Shown: piece after piece, positions 4,975-7,053 of the stretch
How the letters are laid out: each line of letters begins with the position of its first letter
How positions within the stretch are numbered: position 1 is the first letter of the stretch
NCBI GenBank assembly: GCA_018903055.1
Contig: JAHIPW010000133.1
Span: 1 to 7,053 of the forward strand
Length of the DNA stretch: 7,053 nt
Source of the DNA: a bacterium
GTDB lineage: Bacteria; UBP18; UBA7526
Direction of reading: 5' to 3'
The notes under the pieces: generated by a model
What the model was told of the DNA's origin: nothing
The model's input: only the letters and a program-made list of their open reading frames with translations
The model's database searches: none
Position numbers and translations under genes: made by a program

Positions 4975-6452
4975 GACATTTTCTCCGGTTCTTTGGGGAT
5001 AAATAAGAGAGCCGGTGGCTTCCTTCCCCAGATACGATACATCTCTAAACGCTGAACAAGGATGTAGTTTTCCTTTATTGCTTCTAACATTTCATCGGTC
5101 CAACGTGTCCTGCCGTAGGATAATAGTATCAAAGAAAACCTTTTCTTCTGGATATCTTCCACTATTGGTCTTTGATTCCAGATTCCCCTTTTTGACAACT
5201 GGGTTAAGGAAAAGGGCTGGAAAAGAACTTCTTTGCCACTGAAGAGTAAAAAAGTCGGATATTCTGAGAGTATATCTCCTTTACTCGCCGCAAAGTAGGA
5301 ATAGACCTTACTACTAATGAGGCGGTCTTGTTTATTTGGAGATTCAGGACGATAGATATAGGCAGAGAGGAAGAACTGTACAAGGCAAGTAACTAGAATT
5401 AGAGTAGCCATTCCGTTTTTAAGTAATCTTGAACCAGAGATGTTCTGAGCAGTTTTTATGACTAAGCCCAGTAGAATACAACTTACCATCCAAAACTCAA
5501 TTAGATAATTTATGCTAGCGCCGGCTTTTCCCACAGTCAGTGCTACAAGAAAGGCAAGTACGAAATAGATTTCCGTTAAAGTTGATCTTTTCTTTAGAGT
5601 TCTGATGAGAAAATAGCTTGCAGCGAGGATTATAATTGGCCAGTGCCCTTTAAAGAATAATTTTAAATAAAATAGAAGATTCTCAATTGAAAATTGACTT
5701 ATCGTGTAACTTACAGTATGTAACCGGAACTGGCCATGAGTGATAAAATTGAGTACTAAAAATATACCGATGCCTGCTGAAGCAAGAACTGCTGCCATTT
5801 TAAAACATAATCTTTTTCTATTGGTGAGGAGAAGATAGAGACATAGTGAAAGAGGAGCAGCGAGCAGCGATTGCTTAGTATAAAGGGCGAGGATGAAGAA
5901 GATTGCTGAAAAGAATATTTTTCTAGGATGATTTTCATACTTAAGGAAAAGATAGATACCAATAAGGCATAAAAGTATTCCAAACATATCTACTCTTAAT
6001 AAGACTGACCAGCGGATTACCCAATTGGAAAGGAAAAAGAAAAGCCCTGCTATTAAAGAAATAGTATTATCCTTGGTGCACCTTTGCACAATCTTAAAGA
6101 CAAAAAAGCCGATAAAAAAGGTAGAGATAACAGACAAAAATCTTCCTGGAAGCAATGAAAGGCCAAAAAGTTGGACAAATAAAGAGGTTACTAATGGAAA
6201 AATAGGGGGATAATTAGCTACGGTAAAAGGATAAGAACTAATGTTCCTATAAATATTTTCATTCCTGCTCAGCAGAAACGCCTCATTTAAAAGCTGGCCT
6301 TCTGCTGAATCAATGTCATAAGGAAAGGTGATAACGGATGATGCAAATCTAAAGTAGCAAAAGAGATGAAAGGTTAAGTAAAGCAGAAGAACAATATACA
6401 CTATGTTGCGCAACAAGAATTTCTTCTGTTCTTGCTTATTCATTATTTCCAT
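4971..6452 (-). CDS. Glycosyltransferase family 39-like (GT-C) integral membrane protein
   Basis: A 493-residue membrane protein, probably transferring a sugar from a polyprenyl phosphate donor on the outer face of the cytoplasmic membrane. After an N-terminal helix, the first external loop carries FPYDIDSAEGQLLNEA, with D46, D48 and E51 as candidate catalytic or metal-binding acids, then NYPPIFP (80-86). Both features are typical of GT39/ArnT-like proteins. Around ten hydrophobic segments follow to about residue 380, then a soluble C-terminal region of about 110 residues. I chose the ATG at 6452; it lacks a clear Shine-Dalgarno, and ATG 6443 is nearly as good. A TTG at 6515 would add 21 residues but lies in the U-tract of the upstream terminator. 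A -10-like TATGAT sits at 6497-6492 without a good -35. It is the first gene of the operon with the TPR protein and pcm. The substrate is not predictable. Confidence 0.75.
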   Translation of the reverse strand: MEIMNKQEQKKFLLRNIVYIVLLLYLTFHLFCYFRFASSVITFPYDIDSAEGQLLNEAFLLSRNENIYRNISSYPFTVANYPPIFPLVTSLFVQLFGLSLLPGRFLSVISTFFIGFFVFKIVQRCTKDNTISLIAGLFFFLSNWVIRWSVLLRVDMFGILLCLIGIYLFLKYENHPRKIFFSAIFFILALYTKQSLLAAPLSLCLYLLLTNRKRLCFKMAAVLASAGIGIFLVLNFITHGQFRLHTVSYTISQFSIENLLFYLKLFFKGHWPIIILAASYFLIRTLKKRSTLTEIYFVLAFLVALTVGKAGASINYLIEFWMVSCILLGLVIKTAQNISGSRLLKNGMATLILVTCLVQFFLSAYIYRPESPNKQDRLISSKVYSYFAASKGDILSEYPTFLLFSGKEVLFQPFSLTQLSKRGIWNQRPIVEDIQKKRFSLILLSYGRTRWTDEMLEAIKENYILVQRLEMYRIWGRKPPALLFIPKEPEKMS

Positions 6453-6512
6453 TTCTTTTTTCTTTCTATCCAAAACTTTTAAACTAAGTTTATCATATTC
6501 AGAGAGAAAATA

Positions 6513-6550
6513 CAAATAAAAAGGCCCTCGTAAAGTCTTATGGGGGCCTT
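6513..6550 (-). terminator. Rho-independent terminator before the glycosyltransferase operon
   Basis: On the minus strand AAGGCCC (6550-6544) pairs with GGGCCTT (6527-6521), extendable by a G-U and a G-C pair to nine base pairs, around a 12-nt loop. The U-rich tract TTTATTTGTATTTT follows directly. It should end transcription coming from the gene whose stop is at 6721. The glycosyltransferase operon then needs its own promoter between here and 6452. Confidence 0.85.
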
Positions 6551-6584
6551 AACATAAGTTTGTGCTCAAGTTTTGCAAAATTAA

Positions 6585-6678
6585 GGCTATCCGATGATCG
6601 GGTTATTCGGGGCTGGGAGACCCGGGTATCCGGAGATCCGGATATCCTAGTCCCTGATCACCGGTTGTCCGGATGGCC
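6585..6678. repeat. GC-rich structured element built from ATCCGG-type motifs
   Basis: About 94 bp that are clearly richer in G and C than both flanks. The ends pair, GGCTATCCG (6585-6593) with CGGATGGCC (6670-6678), nine base pairs including one G-U. In the centre GGGTATCCGG (6624-6633) pairs with CCGGATATCC (6638-6647) across an AGAT loop, and GGGA (6615-6618) with TCCC (6651-6654) extends it. ATTCGG, ATCCGG, ATCCGG and GTCCGG occur at 6605, 6628, 6636 and 6667. There is no open frame of note. It lies between the stop at 6721 and the terminator at 6550, so it would be in a 3' untranslated region. A dispersed REP-like repeat is the simplest reading; a structured RNA is possible. Confidence 0.6.
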
Positions 6679-6720
6679 TTTATTTCTGAGCATAGCGAAG
6701 AAAGAGACAACTTGTTTGGC

Positions 6721-7053
6721 TCATTTCTCCTGAGATAGCTTCTCTTCTAAGACGGGAATGATTCTGGGAGAGAGAAAGAAGCGGGCAATCTTCCTCAGTC
6801 TTTCTTTCTCCGTCTTTACTTTATTCTCCTCTGGCAGAATCTTCTGGGCAAGTTCGGCCTTCTTTAAATCGAACTCCAGGTCAGAGAGGGCCCTTGCCTC
6901 ATCGAATATCTTAGCTAAGCGCTTCTTCTCTTTTTCAACGTCTACTTCTTTACGGGTATGCTTCTCCAGGCGGGCAGCCGCACCCATCAGAATTCCCTCT
7001 TTCCTCTGCTGGTAAAGAGCCTCAGGCATATCATGTATCCTTTCTAAGAGCCG
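6721..7053 (-). CDS. Unrecognised charged protein, C-terminal part
   Basis: I do not recognise the family. The frame is open from the window edge to a TGA at 6723-6721, giving 110 residues. The translation opens RLLERIHDMPEALYQQRKEG and is rich in Lys, Glu and Arg throughout, with amphipathic helical or coiled-coil character (EKEKKRLAKIFDEARALSD; KVKTEKERLRKIARFFLS). There is no signal peptide or membrane segment in the visible part. The residues before the ATG at 7029-7027 look protein-like, which favours a larger gene truncated by the window. However, AGGA lies eight bases before that ATG, so a complete 102-residue protein starting at 7029 is the alternative. Its transcript would end at the terminator at 6513-6550. 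Confidence 0.6.
   Translation of the reverse strand, partial: RLLERIHDMPEALYQQRKEGILMGAAARLEKHTRKEVDVEKEKKRLAKIFDEARALSDLEFDLKKAELAQKILPEENKVKTEKERLRKIARFFLSPRIIPVLEEKLSQEK

Noticed and set aside
6453-6515. TTG start for the first glycosyltransferase, adding 21 residues
   Set aside because: The TTG lies within the U-tract of the upstream terminator and has no ribosome binding site. The added residues are charged and do not resemble the family.

Overview
The window looks like chromosome from an uncultured bacterium with a double-membrane type of envelope. This is inference. It rests on AT-rich DNA, bacterial overlap-coupled genes (ATGA and TTGA junctions), a good sigma70-type promoter, two proteins with cleavable signal peptides, and several short palindromic or tandem repeats scattered between and inside genes, as often seen in candidate-phylum genomes. 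No ribosomal RNA or taxonomic marker is present, so I do not name a phylum. Every protein gene I support lies on the minus strand, so the biological reading order runs from high to low coordinates.

Right end (about 6500-7053): the C-terminal end of an unrecognised, highly charged protein enters from outside the window. It is followed by a GC-rich structured element (6585-6678) and a clear rho-independent terminator (6513-6550).

Middle (2306-6452): a three-gene overlapping operon. A multi-spanning GT-C/family 39-like glycosyltransferase is followed by a second GT-C-like membrane protein with a C-terminal TPR domain, then by a protein-L-isoaspartate O-methyltransferase with a signal peptide. 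The junctions are TTGA and ATGA overlaps, so translation is probably coupled. The products suggest a job in the cell envelope: sugar transfer from lipid carriers, plus repair of aged aspartyl residues in exported proteins.

Left-centre (532-2208): a polyamine operon with its own promoter (TTGACA, 17 nt, TTTAAT). Pyruvoyl-dependent arginine decarboxylase makes agmatine from arginine, and agmatinase hydrolyses agmatine to putrescine and urea. The two genes overlap by TTGA. Together they form a complete two-step arginine-to-putrescine route.

Left end (1-531): a 290-bp gap with two dyads and a terminator-like hairpin. It leads to the start of a MEMO1-family gene (AmmeMemoRadiSam system protein B) that carries a signal peptide and runs off the window.

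The most unusual signals are repeat DNA inside reading frames and at a translation start. A 23-bp-period tandem repeat has been absorbed in frame into the agmatinase C-terminus. A palindromic segment appears to encode an extra loop in the TPR glycosyltransferase. Three copies of one 9-mer around the MEMO gene start can form two mutually exclusive hairpins. I did not find a defence system, CRISPR array, transposase or tRNA.
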